Origin: CAVRCA01 sp963719345
GTDB taxonomy: Bacteria; Pseudomonadota; Alphaproteobacteria; Acetobacterales; Acetobacteraceae
Assembly (NCBI GenBank): GCA_963719345.1
Contig: CAVRCA010000003.1
Coordinates: 186,001-250,000 of the forward strand
DNA length: 64,000 bases
Direction of reading: 5' to 3'
Shown piece after piece: positions 46,499 through 55,197 of the stretch (position 1 is its first letter; every line of letters starts with the position of its first letter). The notes beneath the pieces are model-generated. The model was not told the DNA's origin, did no database searches, and saw only the letters and a list, made by a program, of their open reading frames with translations. The position numbers and the translations under genes were made by a program.

Positions 46499-46630
46499 CC
46501 CGATGCGGCTTACCCCAGCGCGCCCGAGGCACGAAGAGCCGGGCGACCGCGTTCCGCCCCTTCGCCTCCTTGTCGTGCGCGAATTGGGCGCGGTGCTATT
46601 GCCGCCGACGTGCAACGGCGAGGATCGGCG

Positions 46631-46843
46631 ATGGCGGTCATCCTGGAGGCCCGGTTTCATTTCTGGTGCCCGGAATGCGGCTTCGGCGACAGCGAGTTCG
46701 GCGAGCTGGTCGGCGCCGATGAGGTCCACTGCGTCGTCTGCCTGGAAGAGAGCGGGCACCATGTCCGGCTGCACCGCTGGGCACCTCCGGACGCCGGAAC
46801 CTGGGTGGAGGAGTGCATGTCGGTCGGTTCCACGGTGGCGTAG
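46631..46843 (+). CDS. Small zinc-ribbon-like protein
   Basis: 70 residues. Two CxxC pairs, WCPECGF and HCVVCLE, 24 residues apart, form a probable zinc ribbon in the first half; the rest is HVRLHRWAPPDAGTWVEECM. No family recognised. ATG 46631 starts MAVILEARFHFWCPECG; a longer start at 46610 is possible. It lies between the cyclase (132 bases) and gmd (75 bases) on the same strand. Confidence 0.55.
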   Translation: MAVILEARFHFWCPECGFGDSEFGELVGADEVHCVVCLEESGHHVRLHRWAPPDAGTWVEECMSVGSTVA

Positions 46844-46918
46844 CGTCGGTCTCGCTTGCCGATCGTGGGACGTGGTGCGGCGGTTGTGCGTGCAGCCGTG
46901 ATCGGCTAACGGAGGCGC

Positions 46919-47902
46919 ATGCCCACTGCTCTCATCACCGGGATAACCGGCCAGGACGGCGCCTATCTTGCGCAACTTCTGCTGGGCAAAGGCTACACGG
47001 TCGTCGGCCTGATGCGGCGGTCGGCGTCATCAGACGTGATCGGCGAGCGGCTGCGCTGGCTCGGCATTCTCGACCAGGTGATGCTGGTCGACGGCAACCT
47101 GACCGACCTCTCCAGCCTGATCCGCATCGTCCAGACGCACCAGCCGGACGAGGTCTACAATCTGGCGGCGCAGAGCTTCGTCGCCGCCTCCTGGCAGCAG
47201 CCGCTGCTCACCGGCGGCGTCACCGGGCTCGGCGCGGCCAACGTGCTGGAAGCGGTGCGGATCGCGCGGCCCGCCGCTCGGTTCTACCAGGCTTCGTCCT
47301 CGGAAATGTTCGGCCGCATCCAGGCCGAGTGGCAGAACGAGCGCACCCCTTTCTACCCGCGCAGCCCGTATGCCGTAGCCAAGCTCTACGCCCACTGGAT
47401 GACGGTGAACTACCGGGAGAGTTTCGGCCTGCACGCCTCCTCGGGCATCCTGTTCAATCACGAAAGCCCGCTGCGCGGCATCGAGTTCGTCACTCGCAAG
47501 GTGACCGACGGGGTGGCGCGCATCAAGCTCGGGCTCGCCCGCGCGCTGCCGCTCGGCAACCTGGAAGCCTGTCGCGACTGGGGCCACGCACGCGACTACG
47601 TGCAGGCGATGTGGCTGATGCTGCAGCAGGAGCAGCCCGGGGATTACGTGGTCGCCACCGCCCGCAGCGTCAGTATCCGCGACATGGTGGCGATCGCGTT
47701 CGACTGCGTCGGCCTTGCCTGGCAGGACCACGTCACGATCGATCAGGCGCTGCTGCGGCCGGCCGAGGTCGACGTGCTGCGGGGCGATGCCCGCAAGGCC
47801 CGCGAGCGGCTGGGCTGGGAGCCGCACGTGACGTTGGAAGCGCTGCTGGCTGAGATGGTCGAGGCCGACCTCACCCGTTATCGCGCCCGCATGCGGGCCT
47901 GA
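46919..47902 (+). CDS. gmd: GDP-mannose 4,6-dehydratase
   Basis: 327 residues. ALITGITGQDGAYLAQLLL is the NADP-binding start of the Gmd family; YNLAAQSFVAASWQQP, FYQASSSEMFG, YPRSPYAVAKLYAHWMTVNYRE with the catalytic Tyr/Lys, and FNHESPLRG are characteristic. It converts GDP-mannose to GDP-4-keto-6-deoxymannose. The substrate should come from ManC upstream, and the product is likely reduced by the next gene, nine bases downstream. Intact. Confidence 0.95.
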   Translation: MPTALITGITGQDGAYLAQLLLGKGYTVVGLMRRSASSDVIGERLRWLGILDQVMLVDGNLTDLSSLIRIVQTHQPDEVYNLAAQSFVAASWQQPLLTGGVTGLGAANVLEAVRIARPAARFYQASSSEMFGRIQAEWQNERTPFYPRSPYAVAKLYAHWMTVNYRESFGLHASSGILFNHESPLRGIEFVTRKVTDGVARIKLGLARALPLGNLEACRDWGHARDYVQAMWLMLQQEQPGDYVVATARSVSIRDMVAIAFDCVGLAWQDHVTIDQALLRPAEVDVLRGDARKARERLGWEPHVTLEALLAEMVEADLTRYRARMRA

Positions 47903-47911
47903 GCGGCCGCA

Positions 47912-48922
47912 GTGTCACCCAGCCGGATCCTGGTGACCGGCGCTGCCGGCTTCGTCGGCCGTCATCTGATGCCGCTGCTCCGCTCCGCGCTGCCCGACGC
48001 GACCCTGATTGCGACCGCTGCCGAAGGCCGGGACGACTGTCAGCCGCTTGACGTCACCGACCCCGACGCCGTGACCGCAATGGTCAAGCAAGCCCGACCG
48101 GACGGCTGCATCCATCTCGCGGGGGTCACCTTCATCCCGTCCGCCGGGAGCGCGCCCGATCTGGCCTGGCAGGTCAACCTGCACGGCACGCTGTCGCTGG
48201 CACGGGCCATCCTGGCGCATGCGCCCGCCTGCCGCCTGTTGTTCGTCTCCAGCGCCGAGGTGTACGGTCGCTCGTTCCGGACGGGCGCGCCGCTCGACGA
48301 GGAGGCGCGACCGGATCCGGCCAACACCTATGCGGCCAGCAAGGCGGCGGCCGACCTCGCGATCGGCGCGCTGGTCGCCGACGGGCTGCAGGCAATCCGG
48401 CTGCGGCCGTTCAACCACACCGGCCCCGGGCAGTCCGCCGCCTTCGTGGTGGCCGCCTTTGCGCGTCAGGTCGCCCGGATCGAGGCCGGCTTGCAGGCGC
48501 CGGTCATGCGAACCGGCGCGCTCGAGCCGAGGCGCGATTTCCTCGATGTGCGCGACGTCTGCGCGGCCTATGTCGCGTGCCTGCGGGCCGAGGGCTTGGA
48601 GGCAGGCGCGATCCTCAACCTCGCCTCCGGCACGCCGCGCCGGGTCGGTGACGTTTTGGGCGACCTGCTCGCCCTGGCAGGGGTCGAGGCGAAGGTCGAG
48701 CCGGGCGCCGGCCTCATGCGCCGCGGCGAGATCACCGTCGCCTCGGGCGACGCGAGCCGCGCCCGCGCCGCGCTCGGATGGCGCCCCACCATCGCCTGGG
48801 AAGCGACACTGCGCGATGTGCTTGATGACTGGCGCATCCGGGTGCGGCAGGAGGCCCGGACGGACCCGGTGCCGACGGACATGGCATCTCGCCAGAACAA
48901 TGACGGGAGGAGGGCACCATGA
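47912..48922 (+). CDS. rmd: GDP-4-keto-6-deoxymannose reductase-like (Rmd type)
   Basis: 336 residues. An extended SDR: ILVTGAAGFVGRHLMPLL, IHLAGVTFIPSA, LLFVSSAEVYGRSF, NTYAASKAAADLAIGALVA (Tyr, Lys) and RPFNHTGPGQSAAF. Sequence and position after gmd fit the reductase giving GDP-D-rhamnose; a GDP-fucose synthase would look different and be longer in the C-terminal part. The last 25 residues are a charged tail. GTG start 47912; the stop overlaps a lipoprotein gene by four bases. Confidence 0.85.
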   Translation: MSPSRILVTGAAGFVGRHLMPLLRSALPDATLIATAAEGRDDCQPLDVTDPDAVTAMVKQARPDGCIHLAGVTFIPSAGSAPDLAWQVNLHGTLSLARAILAHAPACRLLFVSSAEVYGRSFRTGAPLDEEARPDPANTYAASKAAADLAIGALVADGLQAIRLRPFNHTGPGQSAAFVVAAFARQVARIEAGLQAPVMRTGALEPRRDFLDVRDVCAAYVACLRAEGLEAGAILNLASGTPRRVGDVLGDLLALAGVEAKVEPGAGLMRRGEITVASGDASRARAALGWRPTIAWEATLRDVLDDWRIRVRQEARTDPVPTDMASRQNNDGRRAP

Positions 48923-49146
48923 CCCAATCAACCTGGTTTGCGGCCAGCTTGCGCCTGCTGGGTGCCTTCGGACTGCTCGCGGGCGTCGCCGGATGCGTCG
49001 GCGTCGCCCCGGTGCCGCAGCGGATCGGCTACGGCCATGTATGCTCTGCGGGAGTCTACACTTGCCAGCTCGGCGCCCAACTGCCGGTCGGCACACAGTG
49101 CTCGTGCCCGGGGCTGGGCGCGCCCTCGTTCGGCGCGGTACGCTGA
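48919..49146 (+). CDS. Small Cys-rich lipoprotein
   Basis: 75 residues. A signal sequence ends in a lipobox (GVAGC, Cys at residue 26). The mature part has four further cysteines in HVCSAGVYTCQLGAQLPVG and TQCSCPGLGAPSFG, likely two disulfides in the periplasm. The C-terminal CxCPGLGAPSFG motif recurs, as I recall, in small alphaproteobacterial lipoproteins, function unknown. ATGA overlap with rmd and TGATG with the next gene place it in the sugar operon. Confidence 0.7.
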   Translation: MTQSTWFAASLRLLGAFGLLAGVAGCVGVAPVPQRIGYGHVCSAGVYTCQLGAQLPVGTQCSCPGLGAPSFGAVR

Positions 49147-49502
49147 TGGGCCGGCCTCTCGCGAATGGGTGGGTCGCCGCCGGCGTGCTCCTCGCTGCCG
49201 GCAGCGCGGCCGCGCAGATGGGACCGGACGGGTTCTACCACACCACCCAGACGCGCGGGTCGATCCAGTGCCCGCTCGCGATCTCGCTCGACGGCAACCG
49301 CGCGGGGCTGACGCTCACCGGCTACTGCCGCCACATCCGGGTCACCGGCGAGCACAACGACATCACCGCCGACATCGTGGCCGGCGGTACGATCGACATC
49401 GTCGGCCAGCACAACGACGTCACCTGGCGGCAGGTCACGCGCGGGCCGCCGCCGAAGCTGAACATCCTGGCGCCGCACAACGACTTCCACCCGAGCCGCT
49501 GA
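49146..49502 (+). CDS. Exported DUF3060-like repeat protein
   Basis: 118 residues. A signal peptide (residues 1-23, ending AAAQ) is followed by short right-handed beta-helix-like repeats: GYCRHIRVTGEHNDITADI, GGTIDIVGQHNDVTWRQVTR and LNILAPHNDFHP, each with a V/I-x-G-x-H-N-D pattern. This resembles DUF3060 proteins, whose role is unknown. It begins on the stop of the lipoprotein gene. Two conserved cysteines occur (IQCP and GYCR). Confidence 0.65.
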   Translation: MGRPLANGWVAAGVLLAAGSAAAQMGPDGFYHTTQTRGSIQCPLAISLDGNRAGLTLTGYCRHIRVTGEHNDITADIVAGGTIDIVGQHNDVTWRQVTRGPPPKLNILAPHNDFHPSR

Positions 49503-49558
49503 GACGCGGGTCGGGCCCGATCCGAGATGACCGCACCGGCCCCCTCGAGCGCAGTCGC

Positions 49559-50934
49559 TCAGGTCGGAGCGGCAAGTTCCTCGAGCAGGCTCGGGATGAA
49601 CTCGCAGACCGTCGGATGGATGTGCATCGCGCGTTGCAGCACGGGATACGGCGCGCGGGCGTACATGAGGTCGAGGATGCAGTGCACCGCCTCGTCGCCG
49701 CCGGTGCCGAGGATGGTTGCACCAAGGATCTGCTGCGACGTGCGATCGACCACGATCTTCATCAGCCCGAGCGTCTCGCCCTTCTCGAACGCGCGCGAAA
49801 CGTCCTCCATCGGCAGGCTGCCGACGAGGATGTCGTGGCCCTGCGCGCGCGCCTCGGTCTCGGTCAGGCCGACGCGGCCGAGCGGCGGGTCGATGAACAT
49901 CGCATAAGCCGGGATACGGTCGCTGAGGCGGCGCCGCTCGCCATCGAGCAGGTTGGCGGCGACGATCTCGGCGTCGTTGTACGCGGTGTGGGTGAACGCG
50001 CCGTGTCCGTTGCACTCGCCCAGCGCCCAGATACCCGGCACGTTGGTGGCGAGGGTGTCGTCCACCTTGATGAACCCGCGCTCATCCGTGCGCACGCCGG
50101 CGCGATCGAGCCCGAGGTCGTCGGTGTTGGGCCGTCGTCCGGTCGCAAGTAGCAGGTGCGAGCCCGCCACCGCGGTACGCTCGCCGGCCCGCTCGAAGGC
50201 GGCCGCGACGGCGTCGCCGCTGCGGCTCAGGCCGCACAGCTTGGCGTCTAGCCGCACGTCGATGCCCTCGGCGCGCAGGATGTCCGCGATCGCGGCCGAA
50301 ATCTCCGGGTCCTCGCGCGAGGTGAGGCGCGGGCCGGTCTCGATGACGGTCACAGCGCTGCCGAACCGGCGGTACATCTGGCCGAATTCGAGGCCGACAT
50401 AGCTGCCGCCGATGATCACCAAATGCTCGGGCGCGTGATCGAGTTCGAGGATGGTGCTGCTGGTCAGATGGGCACCGCATCAAGCCCGGGGATCGTCGGG
50501 GTCGCCGGCCGGCCGCCGACATTGATGAAGACGCGCTCGGCTGCGAGGGTCTCGTCGCCGACCTTCACATGGCGCGGGCCGCTGAAGCGGGCGTGCCCCT
50601 GATAGACGGTCAGGTGCTCGGCCGACCGCAGCGACCGCTCCACGGCGGACCGGCTGGTGCCGCGGATCGCGTTCATCCGCGCCTTGACGCGCGGCATGTC
50701 GACGGTGATGGGGCCGGGCACGACGACGCCGTATTCCGCCCCGCGCCGCGCGAGGTGGGCGGCGTAGGCGCTGGCGACCAGCGCCTTTGTCGGCGTGCAG
50801 CCGGTGTTGATGCAGGTGCCGCCGAAGCGGTTCCGCTCGACGATGGCGACCCGTCGGCCGGCGGCAGCGAGACGCCGCGCCAGCGACGGACCCGCCTGGC
50901 CGGTGCCGATGACGAGATCGTCGTAGTGGGTCAT
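49559..50934 (-). CDS. MerA-like FAD pyridine nucleotide-disulfide oxidoreductase, frameshifted
   Basis: About 458 residues after one repair. VIGTGQAGPSLARRLAAAGR is the FAD fold, FGGTCINTGCTPTKALVASA the redox disulfide, VIIGGSYVGLEFGQMYRRFG the NAD fold, and MHIHPTVCEFIPSLLEEL the C-terminal catalytic His. It lacks an N-terminal heavy-metal domain and the C-terminal Cys pair of true mercuric reductase, so mercury reduction is unlikely. The break at about 50469 is a lost C in GTGCCC; repair joins GLDAVPHLTSSTILELDHAP. Function: unknown disulfide or electrophile reductase. Confidence 0.85.
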
Positions 50935-51086
50935 GCCACGCTCCAACGTTGGGCCAACTCCGAAACGGGTCCACGCCGGCTAACATTCAGGCGCGACACC
51001 GAGGGCGCCGTCAAGACGACCCTGGCATATTTGTTCTTGATGTGAGACGATTTTCCGGGTGGTTCACGGCTGCAAATCGGGAGGCA

Positions 51087-51902
51087 ATGATGGACTATGA
51101 TCCGACGGCTTTCAGCGGCGATGCGCCGAAGAACTATGATGACGGCATGGGGCCGGTCATTTTCACCGGCTATGCCACCGACATTGCACAGCGGGTCGCC
51201 TCCGGGTACCATCCCGGGTGCTCGAAACAGCTTGCGGCACCGGCATCGTCACGCGTGCCCTGCGCGACGCGCTGGCGCAAGACTCCCACCTGACGGCAAC
51301 CGATCTTAACGCCGACATGCTGGCGGTCGCGCGGACAAAGTTCGCTCCGGACGAACAGGTCGAATGGCAAGTGGCCGACGCCACCGCGTTGCCCTTCCCT
51401 GACGCTTCGTTCAATGCCGTCATCTGCCAGTTCGGCATCATGTTCTTTCCGGACAAGGCGACGTCCTACCGGGAAGTGCATCGAGTTCCTCGCGCGGGGA
51501 GGCCGGTATGTCTTCAGTGTCTGGGATTCACACCGCTACAATTCGTTCGGCCGCATCTGCAACGAGGTGATCGGCAGCTTCTTTCCGGCTGATCCGCCAA
51601 AGTTCTTCGAAGTGCCGTTTGGCGATCACCTGATCGATCCGATCAAGGAGTTGCTCATTTCCGCGGGCTTTGGCGAAATCGAGGTCTCGGTACTCCGGCA
51701 GTTCCGGGATGTCGCCGACTTCGGGCGGTTTGCTCAGGGCATGTTGTTCGGCAGTCCCGTGCTGCAGCAAATCCGCCAACGCGGCGGCATAGAACCAATG
51801 CAGGTCAAGGAAGCATACGTTGCCGCGATGCGGCGGGAGCTCGGCGAGGAACCCGCGGTGATGCCGGTCCAGGCGATCGTCGTCGCCGCACGAAAGACCT
51901 GA
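51087..51902 (+). CDS. Class I SAM-dependent methyltransferase, two frame breaks
   Basis: About 271 residues. N-terminal segment DPTAFSGDAPKNYDDGMGPV is typical of a UbiE/BioC-like group. Motif I VLETACGTGIVTRAL, then TATDLNADMLAVAR, DATALPFPDASFNAVICQFG and FFPDKATSYREVHR follow in the second frame; GGRYVFSVWDSHRYNSFG in the third. Breaks lie near 51217 and 51485. GGGAGG precedes ATG 51087. A small molecule substrate is likely but cannot be named. No clear operon partner. Confidence 0.78.
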
Positions 51903-51956
51903 CGCCCCGGGGATGGCCGCCGCCGGAGTGCTCCGACGGCGGCGGCAGGAAAGCGG

Positions 51957-52454
51957 TCAGCCGTGATGGGTTCCGACGTAGTGGTACTCGGCCATCGACT
52001 TGAGCGAGTCCTTGGTGGCGCCGGTCATCACCACGCGGTTGTCGCTGCCCGCGGTGGTGTCGCCGAACTTCAGGCTGTTGTAGGGAACCGAGATCAGCTT
52101 CTTGCCCATCCCGAGATAGCCGCCGACCGACAGCACGGCGGTCAGCTTGTTGTCCTTGCCGATCACCAGGTCGTCGATCGTGCCGAGCTTGTCGTTGTGG
52201 TCGTTGTATACCGCCGAGCCGATGATCCGGCTGGCGCGCGCGTCGCCGCTGTCGGCCAGCACCGGATTGCGATCCGAAGGCATGCTGGCGGTGCCGCGGG
52301 CCAGGGTCGTGTCGTGGTGGGTGGCCGCCTCGTTGTGCGTCGCCGGCGCGGTCGTCGCTGCTCCGGCGGCCGGGTTGGCGGTCTGGGCGAGCACCGGGCC
52401 TGCGGCAAGCGCCGCCGCCACGGTCAGGATGCCAAGTCTCGTAACGTTACGCAT
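51957..52454 (-). CDS. Periplasmic PRC-barrel protein
   Basis: 165 residues. A signal peptide (1-23) precedes an Ala/Thr/His-rich stretch, then a PRC-barrel domain from about 85: ASRIIGSAVYNDHNDKLGTI DDLVIGKDNKL, AVLSVGGYLGMGKKLISVPY NSLKF. The domain is a small beta barrel used in envelope and ribosomal contexts; exported versions are common in alphaproteobacteria, often stress-related. The gene stands alone. It is convergent with the methyltransferase. Confidence 0.82.
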   Translation of the reverse strand: MRNVTRLGILTVAAALAAGPVLAQTANPAAGAATTAPATHNEAATHHDTTLARGTASMPSDRNPVLADSGDARASRIIGSAVYNDHNDKLGTIDDLVIGKDNKLTAVLSVGGYLGMGKKLISVPYNSLKFGDTTAGSDNRVVMTGATKDSLKSMAEYHYVGTHHG

Positions 52455-52621
52455 GATGTCACCAGTCGCTTTCTTTGTTCCCTCCGCCTCCGGTTCGCCG
52501 CCTTATGCGTCGCTCCGTCGCGTCGGTCACACCAGAAGAAAGGTTCCGATCGTGACGAATGTTGGGCACGGCCAAGGTTATTTCTTGCCGCCGGGGTGAA
52601 TGCCGCTTGCCGCACGGCGTC

Positions 52622-53812
52622 TCATGGCACGGGGCGCGGCGGCGGTCGGAGCAGCAGCAGCGCCAGCATCGACGCCGTTCCGAGCGTGCCGGACAGCAGC
52701 AGCGCGGCGCGCGGTCCGGCGCGGTCGAGCACGATGGCGAACAGCAGCGGCGCGCCGCCCTGCAGGATGCGAGCGGGAGCTGCCAAGAGGCCGGTGCGCA
52801 GCCCGTAGCCGGCAGGGCCGAACAGGGCGAGCGGCAGCGTGCCGCGCGCGATCGTCAGCAAGCCGTTGCCGCCGCCGTGCAGCAGGGCGAACGGGATCGC
52901 CGCCGGCACGCCGAAACCGGCCAGCAACGTGGCGGCGACCGGGTGCAGGGCGGTCGCCAGCCGGGCCGAGATCAGCGGCGACGTGCGGCGCAGCAGCCCG
53001 AATTCGGCCAGTCGGGCGATCACCTGGGCCGGGCCGACCAGGGCGGCTGCCCCGATCGCCGCCGCCGGGGTCGCCCCGAGGGCTTGCAGCAATCGGGGCA
53101 GGTGGGCCGACAAGCCGGTGGAGACGAACCAGGTCGCGGCGAACACGCCCGCCAGCACGATCATCGTCCCCCGCACGCCAACGGCGGCGGGCGACTCATG
53201 GACCGGTGCCGACGCCGGGGCAGGCGCAACCGGCTTGGGGACCAGAAGCCGGTTCAGCGGCAGCCCGACGGCGAGATGCGCGGCCGCCCAGACCAGGCAT
53301 GCCCCACGCCAGCCGAAAGCGTGGGTCAGGGCGGCACTGGCCGGCCAGCCGATCGTGCTGGCGAAGCCGGCGAACAGGGTGATGCCGGTGATCGCGTTGC
53401 GGGCGTCGCGGCCGTAGAGGCCGGCCACGGTGGCGAAGGCGGCTTCGTAGAGGCCAAAACCCATGCCGATCCCGAGCACGGTCCACGCCAGCACCAGACC
53501 GCCGAGGCCGGACGCGGCGGCGAGCATGGCGAGGCCGGCGGCAAAAACCAGGTTGGTGCCGGCGAGGACGTCGCGGCCGCCCCAGCGGTCGATCGCTCTC
53601 CCGGCTGCCGGACCGAGCAGGCCCGACAGCAGCAGCGAGGCCGAGAACACGCCGAAGAACCAGCCCCGCGACAGGTGCAGACCGGCCGAAATCGGGTCCG
53701 CCATCACGGCGGGCAGGTAGTAGGTCGAGCCCCAGGCGAGCGTCTGGGTGACGCCGAGCGCCGCGACGACGCTCCGCCGCCCTGGCCGTCTCGCCGGCAG
53801 ATGTCCGATCAA
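52622..53812 (-). CDS. MFS transporter
   Basis: About 396 residues with some 12 helices. GVTQTLAWGSTYYLPAVMAD opens it, and GPAAGRAIDRWGGRDVLAG is the loop 2-3 MFS motif; LVLAWTVLGIGMGFGLYEAAF and FALLHGGGNGLLTIARGTLP are further helices. Substrate unknown. A TTG at 53812 overlapping the hydrolase stop (TTGA) is the best start, since no ATG exists before the first helix. It is coupled to the alpha/beta hydrolase upstream. Confidence 0.8.
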   Translation of the reverse strand: MIGHLPARRPGRRSVVAALGVTQTLAWGSTYYLPAVMADPISAGLHLSRGWFFGVFSASLLLSGLLGPAAGRAIDRWGGRDVLAGTNLVFAAGLAMLAAASGLGGLVLAWTVLGIGMGFGLYEAAFATVAGLYGRDARNAITGITLFAGFASTIGWPASAALTHAFGWRGACLVWAAAHLAVGLPLNRLLVPKPVAPAPASAPVHESPAAVGVRGTMIVLAGVFAATWFVSTGLSAHLPRLLQALGATPAAAIGAAALVGPAQVIARLAEFGLLRRTSPLISARLATALHPVAATLLAGFGVPAAIPFALLHGGGNGLLTIARGTLPLALFGPAGYGLRTGLLAAPARILQGGAPLLFAIVLDRAGPRAALLLSGTLGTASMLALLLLRPPPRPVP

Positions 53813-54600
53813 CCGGTGTCGATCGCCAGCACGGAGCGGGCGAACTCCGCGATCACCGGGAGCGTGAAGTCCGGGGCCTCCAGTTGGGGCGCGTGCCCGG
53901 TGCGGGGAACCACGACGGTGCGTACCGGGCCGCCGGACAGGCGCTCGGCAGCGCGCCACTGGGCGGCGGTGCCGTAGGCATCGTCCTCTCCCTGCACAAT
54001 CAGCATCGGCACGCGGATGCCGGGCAGGAAACCGGTGATGTCCCATTGCCGGAAGGCAGGGTCGAGCCAAGCACCCGCCCAGCCGTGGAACGCCGTGTCC
54101 ACGTCGTCGTGGTGCCGCGCCAGCCGGCAACGCAGGCCGCCCTGGGCGTAGGTGTCACGCAGCGCGACGACGCTGGCGAGGCCGATTTCCTCGGCAAAGA
54201 AATGCGGTGCGATCAGCACCAAGCCGAGCACCCGGGGGTCCGACACCGCACCGGCGTAGATCGCCGCGATCGACGCGCCGTCGGAGTGGCCGACCAGAAC
54301 GCACGGCCCGATGCCGGCTGCGTCCAGCACGCGCGGCAGCACGTCTTCCGCCTCGTCGTGCATGTAGCTGAACGGGCGCGGCAACGCGGTGGTGTCGGAG
54401 CCCCCGTAGCCGAAGCGCGAATAGGCGAACACCGCGCAGCCGGTTGCCTCGGCCAGCGCCGCCGGAAAGCCGCGCCACAGTCCGACCGAGCCCAACCCCT
54501 CGTGCAGCAGCACCAGCGTCGGGGCGAGATCAGGGGTTGGCCCCCACCGCCCGGTCTCGATCTGCCGGCCGGCGATGCGCAGAAAGCCCGGCCCGGTCAT
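53809..54600 (-). CDS. Alpha/beta hydrolase
   Basis: 263 residues. The oxyanion segment is LLHEGLGSVGLWRGFPAALA, the nucleophile elbow VLVGHSDGASIAAIYAG (Ser), the acid is in VQGEDDAYG and the His in VVPRTGHAPQLEAPDF. All catalytic residues of an alpha/beta hydrolase are present. The LHEGLGSV motif resembles carbon-carbon or ester hydrolases of the 3-oxoadipate enol-lactonase group; substrate unknown. Divergent from MaoC at 54691. Intact. Confidence 0.85.
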   Translation of the reverse strand: MTGPGFLRIAGRQIETGRWGPTPDLAPTLVLLHEGLGSVGLWRGFPAALAEATGCAVFAYSRFGYGGSDTTALPRPFSYMHDEAEDVLPRVLDAAGIGPCVLVGHSDGASIAAIYAGAVSDPRVLGLVLIAPHFFAEEIGLASVVALRDTYAQGGLRCRLARHHDDVDTAFHGWAGAWLDPAFRQWDITGFLPGIRVPMLIVQGEDDAYGTAAQWRAAERLSGGPVRTVVVPRTGHAPQLEAPDFTLPVIAEFARSVLAIDTG

Positions 54601-54690
54601 CACACCCGTCCTCCCGCACCCACCGCGTCGGCTTGCGCCCGACCCTGCCCCGCCGCACCATCCGCGTCCACCGGACGGACGAATGATTGC

Positions 54691-55155
54691 ATGAGCGAGA
54701 CGCAAGCGGCGCGCTATTTCGAGGATTATCCGCCCGGCCTGGTCATGGAATTCGGCGACGTCCTGGTGGACCCCGAGGAGATCGTGGACTTCGCCTCCCG
54801 CTACGACCCGCAGCCCATGCACACCGACCCCGCCGCAGCCGCCGCCGGCCAATTCGGCGGCTTGATCGCCAGCGGCTGGCACACCGTAGGATTGCAGATG
54901 CGCCTGTTTGCGACGCAGTTCCTCTCCAGCGCCTCCAGCCTGCCCTCGCCGGGCATTGACGAGCTGCGCTGGCTACGGCCGGTGCGTCCCGGCGACCGTC
55001 TCTCGCTGCGCGTCACCGTGCTCGAGGCGAACCGCTCGCGCTCCAAGCCCGACCGTGGCTTGGTGAAGTCGCTGATCGAGGTCCGCAACCAGACCGGCGA
55101 GACGGTGATGACCCTGAAGCCGCTCAACCTCGTGCGGTTGCGACCGTCCCGCTAG
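54691..55155 (+). CDS. MaoC-like (R)-specific hydratase family protein
   Basis: 154 residues. Hot-dog fold with the hydratase dyad in FASRYDPQPMHTDPAAA (Asp and His) and FGGLIASGWHTVGLQMRLFA after it. Family members hydrate enoyl-CoA or act in side-chain degradation. Single copy, no adjacent beta-oxidation genes, so the substrate is not assignable. ATG 54691 opens MSETQAARYFEDY. Confidence 0.87.
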   Translation: MSETQAARYFEDYPPGLVMEFGDVLVDPEEIVDFASRYDPQPMHTDPAAAAAGQFGGLIASGWHTVGLQMRLFATQFLSSASSLPSPGIDELRWLRPVRPGDRLSLRVTVLEANRSRSKPDRGLVKSLIEVRNQTGETVMTLKPLNLVRLRPSR

Positions 55156-55197
55156 CGCCCAATCCCGCGTTAAGGGTTCAGTATAGAAAATTCGCCT

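Noticed and set aside
49559..50934. Mercuric reductase (mer operon)
   Set aside because: No heavy-metal domain, no C-terminal Cys pair, and no merR, merT or merP nearby; only the general flavoprotein family is supported.
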